Below, in pieces: positions 1 through 5,626 of a stretch of DNA of 5,626 bases. Position 1 is the first letter of the stretch, and the number at the start of each line of letters is the position of its first letter. The position numbers and the translations under genes were made by a program. Under the pieces are notes generated by a model. It was not told the origin of the DNA. It searched no databases and worked only from the letters and a program-made list of their open reading frames with translations. Where the stretch lies: contig JADGGV010000290.1 in assembly GCA_019689775.1 (NCBI GenBank), positions 1 to 5,626 of the forward strand, read 5' to 3'. The stretch comes from Gemmatimonadota bacterium (GTDB lineage Bacteria > Gemmatimonadota > Gemmatimonadetes > Longimicrobiales > RSA9).

Positions 1-38
1 AACCTAAGCCAGTCCGCTCGATGTGACTCCGAAGGGAG

Positions 39-119
39 GTGAGCTGGGTGTTCGACGCGTTCGTTGAGGTTCTCGGCGCTCTGCTGAGCCTTCTGGGCAG
101 CATTCAGGTGATCAGCTAA
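39..119 (+). CDS. Possible small hydrophobic peptide (26 aa), GTG start
   Basis: The reading frame from GTG 39 to TAA 117-119 encodes a 26-residue peptide, roughly (M)SWVFDAFVEVLGALLSLLG followed by SIQVIS. It is hydrophobic and looks amphipathic, with acidic residues spaced among Leu, Val and Ala. A purine-rich GGGAGG at 34-39 overlaps the first GTG. It lies 8 bases before an alternative in-frame GTG at 48-50, which is better placed and would give 23 residues. An in-frame stop at 24-26 limits the frame upstream. The stop lies 28 bases before the ATG of the HD-GYP gene, so it could be a leader peptide or a small membrane peptide translated just ahead of that gene. I recognise no family, and an ORF this short can arise by chance. 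Confidence 0.3.
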   Translation: MSWVFDAFVEVLGALLSLLGSIQVIS

Positions 120-147
120 TTGTGCCAGGCGGGGGCTTCGGTTTCCT

Positions 148-1458
148 ATGAATAAGCCAGCGTTCGGCTACGTGTTCGGGCTAGCTGCGGCGACGCTCGC
201 GCTGCTCGCCTCCCTGCCTCGCGACGCCCTAACCAGTGTTGGCGCCGAACAGGTGGTTGGCGCGGCCGTGTTCGTTGGTCTCGGGATTCTGTCGGAGGTT
301 CTCGCCCTCGAGGTGTCAGTTAGCGCGCCGCGTCAGGCGAGTTCGTCGATCCTCTTTATTCCATTGTTTGCGTGTATCTTGCTTTTTCCGCCTGCTATTG
401 CGTGTGTTGTTGTAGCGGTTGTAGTGCTGTATGCAAACATATCGGCCAGGCGAGCATGGTGGCTGACGCTATTTAATGTGTCGCAGCTGATATTCTCGTA
501 TGCAATAGCTGCGATTGTATACCACTCGGTTGCAGGCCTGGTGCCATTTGGGCAACGTTTTGACCTCCTCGCTTTTGCCGCGCTTGCGGCGACGTTTTTT
601 GCCTCAAATAGCGTCTGCGTAGCAGGGTTCCTGGCAACCCGCCATCGCGCCTCGTTTGTGAGGCTGTTGCGGCAGATTGCCGGTCCGGCGGGTGGTAATT
701 TGGTGTACGATCTGCTCGCGAGTCCCGTGGCTCTGGGGGTCGCGTATCTATACGAGCGCCTTCATGCCGGCGGGCTGATCGCCACGGTGCTCCCCTTGCT
801 TCTCCTGCGTCATTCCTATTCTTCGAAGTTGAAATTGGAGCAGGTCAACAAGGACCTGCTGAAGGTTCTGATCAAGGCGATCGAAACGCGCGATCCGTAT
901 ACGTCGGGTCATTCGCTCCGGGTGTCAACCTTGGCTAGAATTATAGCTGAGGACATGGGTATGAGTCGCCGTCAGGTCGAGCGCGTCGAAACGGCAGCTC
1001 TGCTGCACGACATCGGTAAAATAGATGCGTTGTACGCAGAGCTGATCATGAAGCCTCATGATCTGACTCCGGACGAACGGGAGATAATTCGCACACATGC
1101 TACGAAGGGCGCCGAGCTGCTAAAAAGCCTCAGCGCATTCGATGATGATATCATTAAGGCCGTTCGACACCACCATGAACGCTACGACGGAAAGGGATAT
1201 CCGGACGGCCTTGCCGGGAAGGAGATTCCGCTTCCATCACGAATTATCATGCTGTGCGACTCCGTGGACGCGATGCTGTCTGACCGTCCATACCGCCCTG
1301 CGCGAACAGTTGAGTTCACAGAGGAGGAAGTCAAGCGCTGCGCTGGCAGCCAGTTCGACCCTGCGATCGTTGAGGTGATGCTGGCGCGTGGCACCCTCCG
1401 CCGCGCGATACAGCTCCTGAAAGATGAGCAGTCGGATCTGAACCTCGTAAACGTCTGA
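148..1458 (+). CDS. Membrane-anchored HD-GYP domain protein, probable cyclic-di-GMP phosphodiesterase
   Basis: This 436-residue protein has two parts. Residues about 8-220 are very hydrophobic and form some six to eight membrane helices (for example 35-57, 67-96, 105-130, 139-163 and 206-220), probably a membrane sensor. I cannot name that sensor family. A charged helical linker at 222-245 leads into an HD-GYP domain at about 246-420. Visible signature residues are DPYTSGHS (249-256), HDIGK (287-291), the THATKG histidine near 317, and HHHERYDGKGYPDGL (341-355) with an intact GYP at 350-352. D371 and D374 follow in CDSVDAM. Known HD-GYP enzymes use these His and Asp residues to bind two or three metals and hydrolyse c-di-GMP. 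With all of them present, activity is likely, but the substrate is inferred. ATG 148 is chosen because the membrane region begins just after it. The ribosome site is weak (GGCGGGGG about 15 bases upstream), which would fit coupling to the small upstream ORF. The gene stands alone, with transposon debris following. Confidence 0.93.
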   Translation: MNKPAFGYVFGLAAATLALLASLPRDALTSVGAEQVVGAAVFVGLGILSEVLALEVSVSAPRQASSSILFIPLFACILLFPPAIACVVVAVVVLYANISARRAWWLTLFNVSQLIFSYAIAAIVYHSVAGLVPFGQRFDLLAFAALAATFFASNSVCVAGFLATRHRASFVRLLRQIAGPAGGNLVYDLLASPVALGVAYLYERLHAGGLIATVLPLLLLRHSYSSKLKLEQVNKDLLKVLIKAIETRDPYTSGHSLRVSTLARIIAEDMGMSRRQVERVETAALLHDIGKIDALYAELIMKPHDLTPDEREIIRTHATKGAELLKSLSAFDDDIIKAVRHHHERYDGKGYPDGLAGKEIPLPSRIIMLCDSVDAMLSDRPYRPARTVEFTEEEVKRCAGSQFDPAIVEVMLARGTLRRAIQLLKDEQSDLNLVNV

Positions 1459-1567
1459 TCCCGGAACCTGGCGACTGAGCTGTCCCCCGCGGCTGATCCG
1501 GCTCTTCTGCGAGGCCCGAATTGGTGGCGGCGACGAGGATCTCCTCGCTCGCTACAACACCCGGCGC

Positions 1568-2190
1568 CTACGCGGCGAGGGTGAGACCGCCGAAGAAGCT
1601 GTCCGGCCGGAAGGCGTCGCAGTGCGTCTCCAGTTGGCGGTCGTCCACTCCGCGTTGACCAGCGACAGAGCTGGTCCAGGTTCAGATATGCATCGCGGGA
1701 TCTCCCGCTCGTGCCCTCGATGAAGCCGTTCTACACCGGCTTGCCGGCTCGGATGGCATCAATGCTGGCACCCCGGGCCTAGGCGCATGCAGCAGACGCG
1801 CGGCTCGTGAACTCGTTGCCGTTGTCGGTTACGATCACCTCCATCGGCCTGATGCTCCCGCAGCCTCAGCACGACTTCGATGACTCGTACGGCCGGAATG
1901 GAGTGTGCCAGATGCATGGCCAACACTCCCGGTCGAGCTCGTCCCGATTGTGGGGCAGCCGAGGCGCCGCTTGGTAGTTACGGCGTCGCCGATGAGGGCG
2001 ACGCTTCGGCGCTGAGCGGACCCGGCGGCGGAGCGCGGAAGTTGGCTGCGCTTCGTGTTGTCGTTCTGCCGCACCGCGGGACCTCCTTTCCGGTAGGGAC
2101 GCTGCACCAGGTTCCGCTTCACCGCCTAGCCCTCGAACCTCAGCACCGTCTGCAGCGTCCGGTAGGCCCAACCCGGCCACTCGCCGGTTG
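1568..2190 (-). pseudogene. Decayed IS3-family transposase (OrfB-like, rve integrase core)
   Basis: Read on the minus strand, this stretch keeps recognisable pieces of an IS3-family OrfB in changing frames. They are YRTLQTVLRFEG-stop-AVKRNLVQRPYRK (HTH_21-like region, about 2165-2085), LIGDAVTTKRRLGCPTI (about 1995-1945), DELDREC (frame shifted), VRVIEVVLRLRE (shifted again), and then one frame with VIVTDNGNEFTSR, GKPV-stop-NGFIEG and SGRSRDAYLNLDQ. RPDSFFGGLTLAA closes it at stop 1568-1570. The catalytic Asp (codon 1824-1826) and Glu (1716-1718) have exactly 35 residues between them, the D(35)E spacing of the family. The first catalytic Asp appears replaced by Ala (codon 1997-1999). There are in-frame stops at 2126-2128, at the Trp-like codon in ACA-stop-ARG, and at the Glu-like codon in GKPV-stop-N. 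No OrfA is visible. The gene is certainly inactive. Assignment to IS3 rather than a related rve family rests on motif recall. Confidence 0.82.
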
Positions 2191-2294
2191 GCTTCCTTGC
2201 ACCGCCGCCTTCGGCGCTCTGGTGCTCTGGTGGCGAGTCGTCGAGCGGAAGGCCGGTGAACAGAATGGCTTACCTGCCAACGGCGGCCAAAAAT
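2191..2294. other. Junction between the IS3 and ISL3 remnants, no gene seen
   Basis: This stretch separates the last readable IS3 transposase segment from the presumed ISL3 terminus. The minus strand stays open through it, but the residues match neither transposase in a way I can recognise. It may hold the eroded N-terminal part of the IS3 OrfB. An OrfA of normal size (roughly 90-100 codons) would not fit here, so that gene has been lost or displaced. Confidence 0.4.
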
Positions 2295-2318
2295 GGGCTT
2301 TCCCGCGCTTCTGGTGAA
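2295..2318 (-). repeat. Probable terminal end of the ISL3-family element
   Basis: On the minus strand the bases just after the transposase stop read CACCAGAAGCGCGGGAAAGC and then CC. This resembles the usual ISL3-family terminus, in which the element ends in a sequence like GGAAGAGCC and starts with GGCTCTTC. Here the outer tip would be GGGCTTTCCCG at 2295-2305, about 40-65 bases beyond the stop codon, a normal distance for the family. The partner repeat at the other end is not in the window, because that side of the element is missing. The match is from memory of the family consensus. Confidence 0.5.
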
Positions 2319-2358
2319 GCGGCCGGTCGGTCGCATGGAGTCGGTCAAGGGCGCGGTT

Positions 2359-3200
2359 TCACGCGGCGTGGAGCACGCGGGCGCGAAGCAGGTCGAAGTT
2401 GGCCCGGCCGTACATCTGCCGCGTGATCATCTCGAAGCGGTTGATCTGCCCCTCAATCGGTCCGTTGTTCCACGGCAGGAGGGTGGCCGCACGGACCGCC
2501 CGCACGTCCGCGTGAATGCCCTCAGCGAAGCCTCGGAGCAAGCTGTGACGCGCCGAGCGTGGCCAGGACCGATCGCGTTTCCGTCGTGTTCGGATCCCAT
2601 GCGCCGGAACTCCTGCGCGAGAGTGCGCACCCGCGAAAGGTCTGGCGACAGACGGGTGAGCTGCTCGACAACGCCGCGCTGCTCGGCCGTGAATCGTTCC
2701 CTCGGCCCGGCGGTGATCCGCGTCGGAGTCGGAGCACGCCCTGGCCGACGAGCGTTCTGCCGCCTCGAACGCCGCGGGCCTGCACCTCGCGGAAGAGCGC
2801 GGTCGCGTTGTGGCAGCCATCCGCGGATCGCTGTTCGAGGAAGCTGTAGAAGGGCTCGAGGTGACTTCCCGTAGGCGCGCGCTCTTCCCGCTCCGGGAAC
2901 CTGCCGGCCGAGAGCCAACCGTGAACGGTTCGCCGGACGAGGCCGACCTGCTCTTGCCGATCTGCTGCTTCGAGCGCCCGCGCTCCCGCAGCGCGACGAC
3001 CTCGTCGTAGCGGGCCAGACGCCGCGCCCGGTTGCTCGCCTTCACCTGCTCCTGCCGCGTCCAGGCTGCTGCGGGAGGAGCGACAACCGGCTCCGTGGGC
3101 TCGGCATCTTCCGGTGCAGCCGCGTGCTGGAGCAGGCCGGAGTGGCCATCGAGCGCCTGGAGAACCGCCTCCGTGAGGTTCCGGAGCAAGTGCTGTGCGT
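2359..3200 (-). pseudogene. ISL3-family transposase, frameshifted and N-terminally truncated
   Basis: The minus strand carries the second half of an ISL3-family transposase spread over three frames. The order is HLLRNLTEAVLQALDGH, then RARRLARYDEVVALRERGRS (about 3195-2955). After a shift near 2950 comes GLVRRTVHGWLSAGRFPERE and SADGCHNATALFREVQARG (to about 2770). After a shift near 2760 comes RERFTAEQRGVVEQLTRLSP and TLAQEFRRM (to about 2590). After a shift near 2560 comes GFAEGIHADVRAVRA, LPWNNGPIEGQINRF and RQMYGRANFDLLRARVLHAA, ending at 2359-2361. The last block is the family's very conserved C-terminus and keeps the presumed catalytic Glu in GPIEGQ. The HTH-like middle insert (RRTVHGWLSAGRF) is seen in longer ISL3 transposases. 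The normal N-terminal half, with the zinc-ribbon region and the first catalytic Asp residues, is absent, and similarity stops near 3198 just before the IS21 end. At least three frame changes make it inactive. Confidence 0.88.
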
Positions 3201-3205
3201 TCCCT

Positions 3206-3217
3206 AAACTTTGTCGC
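3206..3217 (+). repeat. Outer left-end repeat of the IS21 element
   Basis: AAACTTTGTCGC here is an exact inverted copy of 5516-5527 at the right end, and a near copy in the same orientation as the inner left repeat at 3226-3243. IS21-family ends are known to carry several copies of the transposase-binding repeat. This may be the outermost one, or it may lie in flanking DNA if the element really begins near 3225. Confidence 0.55.
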
Positions 3218-3225
3218 TGATCCTC

Positions 3226-3243
3226 TCAAAATTTTGTCGCCGC
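3226..3243 (+). repeat. IS21 left terminal inverted repeat
   Basis: TCAAAATTTTGTCGCCGC matches the reverse complement of 5513-5530 at 17 of 18 positions (a single T/C difference). A third, weaker copy of the core, ACTTTGCCGCC, sits inward at 3262-3272. This gives three same-orientation copies within about 65 bases, a pattern expected for IstA binding sites. Confidence 0.75.
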
Positions 3244-3310
3244 TGAGGCCATCCCGAAACTACTTTGCCGCCATGCAAGCAGGGCCGAGATTCCCGGCAC
3301 ACGGAGGCGG

Positions 3311-3315
3311 GGAGG
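3311..3315 (+). promoter_or_regulatory. Ribosome binding site deciding the istA start
   Basis: GGAGG directly abuts the ATG at 3316 but stands 9 bases before the ATG at 3325. Normal spacing therefore favours the second ATG and an IstA beginning MLDRHAVHALLEAG. Confidence 0.6.
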
Positions 3316-3324
3316 ATGGTCAGC

Positions 3325-4725
3325 ATGCTCGACCGACATGCCGTACACGCCCTGCTCGAGGCAGGGGAGTCCACGAAGGCGATCGCGAAGCAGTTCGGTG
3401 TCTCGCGGCGGACGATCCAGCGGATCGCTACGGAGGCGCCGGTGGCCGATGGCGATGACGCCGCGGCGCGTCGGCATCGGGGCGTGGGGCGCCCGCCGGT
3501 GCCGGAGGCGATCAAGCGGCGGCTGGTGGCTCTGATCGCGCAAGATCCGGAGGCTCCCCCGCTGGAGTTCCTGCGCCAGCTTCGCGAGGAGGGAGTCAAG
3601 CTCGCGGAGAGCACCTTCTACCGGGTGTTGCGGCTGGAGAAGGAGAAGCTGCCGGCGGCGCTGATGGTCCGGTTCGAGGGTGTGGCCGGGGAGTTCGCGC
3701 AGTTCGATTTCGGGCAAGTGGACGTCCGGCTGCTGGACGGGCGGAAGCGGCGGGTCCACTTCGCGGCGTACCGGCTGAAGTACTCGCGCTGGATGTGGGT
3801 GGTGATCGTGCCGGACGAGCGCATCGAGTCGCTGGTGCGGGCGCTGCTGGCCGCGTTCGAGCACTCGGGGGGCGTGCCGCTCCGGGTGGTGTTCGACAAT
3901 CCGAGGACCGTGGTGGTTTCCCGAGATGAGCGGGGCCGGCCGATCTGGAACTCGACCCTGGCGCAGGTGGCCATCGAGTACGGCTTCACCATCGAGGTCT
4001 GCGCGCCGCGGCGCCCGGAGCAGAAGGGGTTGGTGGAGAATCTCGTGGGCTGGGTGAAGCGGAGCTTCTTCCGGGCGCGTCGCTTCGCCGATCTCGACCA
4101 GGACCTCCCGCGTCAACTCCTGGACTGGCTGATCGGCGTCAACGAGGAGCGGCCCTCGCGGGCCACGAAGGAGATCCCCAAGCTCCGGCTCGCCGCGGAG
4201 CAGGCGCGCATGAAGCCGCTCGCCGTGCCGCCGGCGGAGTATGGGCTGCGCTACGCCGTCCAGGTCGGCCCCACCGCGCTCGCGGACTTCCAGGGGGTGC
4301 GCTACGCCATGCCGGCGGGCGCGTGCGGGATCCCGGCCACGCTGCACCTGTACCCGGACCGGGTGCGGATCCTCACGACCGGCGCCCGCTTCGAGGCCAC
4401 TCACCCGAGATTCCCGAAGATCGGCAACACCAGCTACCTCCCCGGCCAGCGCTCGGAGCAGCTCGCGGCCGTGGCCGGAGCGAGGAAGCGCCTCTACTTC
4501 ATGCGGGAGCGGATCCTCGAGCTGGGGCCGATCGGAGAGGGGTATCTGACCGAGCTGATCCATGCGCGGCCCCACACCTGGAAAGCCGATGTCGAGCGGC
4601 TCTTCGCTCTGCTCGAGGAACTGGGCCAGGACCGATTCCTCCGCTTGCTCCAGCGAGCGCTCTTCCAGCACCTGCTGGGCGCCGAGTACGTCGTCGCCCT
4701 GGCGGCGAAGGAGGTGGCCTCATGA
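3325..4725 (+). CDS. istA: IS21-family transposase IstA (DDE)
   Basis: This protein of 466 residues is the catalytic transposase that cuts and joins the ends of the element. From the start at 3325, residues about 16-36 form a helix-turn-helix (STKAIAKQFGVSRRTIQRIA). A basic linker with GRPP and a second small DNA-binding region at 60-105 follow. The rve catalytic core spans about 120-275. The presumed catalytic triad is D128 in AQFDFGQVD, D191 in VVFDNPRTVV, and E238 in QKGLVENLVG. The C-terminal 200 residues are the usual IstA tail. I chose ATG 3325 because GGAGG at 3311-3315 is 9 bases upstream of it. The in-frame ATG at 3316 touches that site with no spacing, and the one at 3265 has no site. 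The stop overlaps istB. The frame is unbroken and no key residue is missing, so it is likely active. Confidence 0.94.
   Translation: MLDRHAVHALLEAGESTKAIAKQFGVSRRTIQRIATEAPVADGDDAAARRHRGVGRPPVPEAIKRRLVALIAQDPEAPPLEFLRQLREEGVKLAESTFYRVLRLEKEKLPAALMVRFEGVAGEFAQFDFGQVDVRLLDGRKRRVHFAAYRLKYSRWMWVVIVPDERIESLVRALLAAFEHSGGVPLRVVFDNPRTVVVSRDERGRPIWNSTLAQVAIEYGFTIEVCAPRRPEQKGLVENLVGWVKRSFFRARRFADLDQDLPRQLLDWLIGVNEERPSRATKEIPKLRLAAEQARMKPLAVPPAEYGLRYAVQVGPTALADFQGVRYAMPAGACGIPATLHLYPDRVRILTTGARFEATHPRFPKIGNTSYLPGQRSEQLAAVAGARKRLYFMRERILELGPIGEGYLTELIHARPHTWKADVERLFALLEELGQDRFLRLLQRALFQHLLGAEYVVALAAKEVAS
4708..4714 (+). promoter_or_regulatory. Ribosome binding site of istB inside the end of istA
   Basis: AAGGAGG is a near-perfect Shine-Dalgarno sequence, 7 bases before the istB ATG at 4722. 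It lies in the last codons of istA, so istB is translated from the same message, probably with coupling through the ATGA overlap. Confidence 0.8.
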
Positions 4726-5501
4726 ACACCACCCCCGTGCCGCTGGATGACGTGGACGCCATGCTCCAGCGCCTGCACATGCCCACCATCCGGCGCCTGT
4801 ATGCCGACCTCGCGATCCGGGCCGAGGAGGAGGGCATGAGCTACCGCACCTTCCTCGGACTGCTGTGCGCCGAGGAGATCGCCCACCGAGCCCAGACCCG
4901 CCTCACGCGCTACGTCCGCAAGGCGCGCTTCCCCTTCCTGCGCACGATCGAGGAATTCGACTTCACCTTCCAGACCAGCGTCCGGCTCCAGGTGCTCGGC
5001 ACGCTGCTGGGGCCGGAGCTCGTGAGCGAAGGGCGGTGCGCGATCTTCACCGGTCCCCCCGGTCGGGGGAAGACGCACATGGCGGTGGCCATCGCCTATC
5101 GCGCCATCCAGAACGGCTTCGATGCTCGCTTCACCACCGCGGACGAGCTCATCGGCGCGCTCTCGAGCGCCGCCGCGGAGGGACGGCTCGACAAGGCGCT
5201 CGTGCCTTACGTCCACCCGCACGTCCTGGTCATCGATGAGCTCGGCTACCAGAGCTACGCTGCCGGTGCGGCGAACGTGCTCTACCGGGTGGTCAACGAC
5301 CGCTATCTGAAACACCGGCCCATGATCGTCACCACCAACAAGCCTCTGGCTGCGCTCGGCCAGGTGCTGCATGATGCCGACCTCGCGGAAGCAATCCTCG
5401 ACCGGCTCCTGGAGCGCGGCACCCATTTCGTGCTCCGCGGCCGGTCGTACAGAACCCGCCACCAGAAACAGGAGCAGATCCCAGACCCGGACGCGGCCTG
5501 A
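4722..5501 (+). CDS. istB: IS21-family ATP-binding helper protein IstB
   Basis: This 259-residue protein is an AAA+ ATPase related to DnaC. In IS21 it forms a complex on target DNA and delivers it to IstA, stimulating transposition. An N-terminal helical region (about 10-100) contains the typical stretch around MSYRTFLGLLCAEEIAHR. Walker A is GPPGRGKTH at 111-119, Walker B is VLVIDELGY at 168-176, and a sensor-1-like TTN stands at 204-206 in IVTTNKP. The C-terminal part, with AILDRLLERGTHFVLRGRSY at about 224-243, is characteristic of the family. Length is normal. The start overlaps the istA stop as ATGA (4722-4725), and a strong ribosome site lies 7 bases upstream. The frame is open further upstream, but that part is only a shadow of istA. 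All ATPase motifs are intact. Confidence 0.95.
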   Translation: MNTTPVPLDDVDAMLQRLHMPTIRRLYADLAIRAEEEGMSYRTFLGLLCAEEIAHRAQTRLTRYVRKARFPFLRTIEEFDFTFQTSVRLQVLGTLLGPELVSEGRCAIFTGPPGRGKTHMAVAIAYRAIQNGFDARFTTADELIGALSSAAAEGRLDKALVPYVHPHVLVIDELGYQSYAAGAANVLYRVVNDRYLKHRPMIVTTNKPLAALGQVLHDADLAEAILDRLLERGTHFVLRGRSYRTRHQKQEQIPDPDAA

Positions 5502-5512
5502 CTCACGGCCCC

Positions 5513-5530
5513 GCGGCGACAAAGTTTTGA
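5513..5530 (-). repeat. IS21 right terminal inverted repeat
   Basis: GCGGCGACAAAGTTTTGA is the inverted partner of 3226-3243 (17 of 18) and contains the exact 12-base complement of 3206-3217. It begins 11 bases after the istB stop. Unlike the left end, I see only one copy of the core here, so the two ends are asymmetric. Confidence 0.75.
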
Positions 5531-5626
5531 TCCTGCTGTATTCACCACGCCTGAGTTGAGCCGCCTGAGCGGGTGACTGGGGGTTCGGATTCGAGCGAGC
5601 GTGCTGGCAGGGGCATTCCGGGGACA
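5531..5626. other. Right flank of the IS21 element, no gene recognised
   Basis: These 96 bases do not encode a recognisable segment of the ISL3 N-terminus, although that is what a simple insertion into ISL3 would predict. An octamer CGCCTGAG occurs twice (5548-5555 and 5562-5569). The window ends in GGGGACA, which could be an IS tip (the reverse complement starts TGTCCCC), but no partner is established. Confidence 0.4.

Larger units (their letters stand above)
3206..5530 (+). mobile_element. IS21-family insertion sequence, complete and probably functional
   Basis: This is a compact element of about 2.3 kb with the classic IS21 plan: terminal inverted repeats, a long istA, then istB overlapping it, both on the same strand. 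The best inverted repeat pairs 3226-3243 with 5513-5530 (17 of 18 bases). A further copy of the repeat core lies outside it at 3206-3217, so the true left tip is uncertain by about 20 bases. The 7-base sequence TGATCCT occurs directly at 3218-3224 and 5528-5534, and could be a target duplication in the 4-8 base range known for IS21. Both genes are open with intact catalytic motifs, unlike the older IS3 and ISL3 remnants beside it, so this element arrived last. Confidence 0.88.

Noticed and set aside
1880..2874. Plus-strand open frames of 145 and 193 codons across the remnants
   Set aside because: Both run opposite recognisable IS3 and ISL3 transposase pieces and show no domain of their own; they are complements of decayed minus-strand genes.
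3226..4671. Long open frame on the minus strand (481 codons) opposite istA
   Set aside because: It is antisense to a clear DDE transposase, is full of Arg, Pro, Glu and His repeats typical of reversed GC-rich codons, and resembles no family.
4323..4721. N-terminal extension of the istB frame
   Set aside because: The frame is open upstream of 4722 by chance inside istA. The strong AAGGAGG at 4708-4714 and the ATGA overlap fix the start at 4722, and the resulting length is normal for IstB.
5492..5518. GC-rich imperfect inverted repeat just after istB (CGCGGCC...GGCCCCGCG) as a terminator
   Set aside because: The stem needs a bulge and no T-run follows. The sequence overlaps the IS21 end repeat, so an intrinsic terminator is not supported.
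4494..5522. Long open frame on the minus strand (342 codons) opposite istB
   Set aside because: It mirrors the codon structure of istB, has low-complexity Arg/Gly/Glu composition, and no recognisable domain. The IstB frame has all its ATPase motifs.
1..5626. CRISPR array, tRNA, rRNA, toxin-antitoxin or defence-system genes
   Set aside because: I found no regularly spaced direct repeats, no cloverleaf-like sequence and no second accessory gene pair. The only multi-gene unit is the IS21 istA-istB pair, so a new biological system is not supported.

Overview
This is a GC-rich bacterial window with one intact chromosomal-type gene on the left and a stack of insertion sequences of different ages filling the rest. 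The GC richness, the membrane-anchored HD-GYP protein and the mix of IS3, ISL3 and IS21 elements fit a free-living soil or water bacterium (for example Gemmatimonadota, Myxococcota, Acidobacteriota or a related group). Nothing in the window fixes the taxon, and this placement is inference.

Layout. Positions 1-147 are a leader region that may hold a 26-residue hydrophobic peptide gene (39-119). Positions 148-1458 (+) encode a 436-residue polytopic membrane protein with a C-terminal HD-GYP domain, a likely cyclic-di-GMP phosphodiesterase. Positions 1568 to about 2190 (-) are a heavily decayed IS3-family transposase: several frameshifts, three in-frame stops and a lost first catalytic Asp, but with the D(35)E spacing still readable. 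Positions about 2295-3200 (-) are a decayed ISL3-family transposase with at least three frame changes and no N-terminal part. Positions about 3206-5530 are a complete-looking IS21-family element on the + strand, with istA (3325-4725) and istB (4722-5501) overlapping by ATGA, and terminal repeats at both ends. The last 96 bases hold no recognisable gene.

How it fits together. The IS21 element is the youngest layer: both its genes are open and keep every motif expected for function. It abuts the truncated 5' side of the ISL3 gene, whose missing part does not reappear beyond the IS21 right end. This points to a deletion or rearrangement as well as insertion. The IS3 remnant is cut off close to the ISL3 end in the same way. 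I see no CRISPR array, tRNA, rRNA, toxin-antitoxin pair, defence island or other clearly new system. The items most worth a second look are the sensor half of the HD-GYP protein, the small upstream ORF, and the unusual repeats and direct duplication at the IS21 ends.
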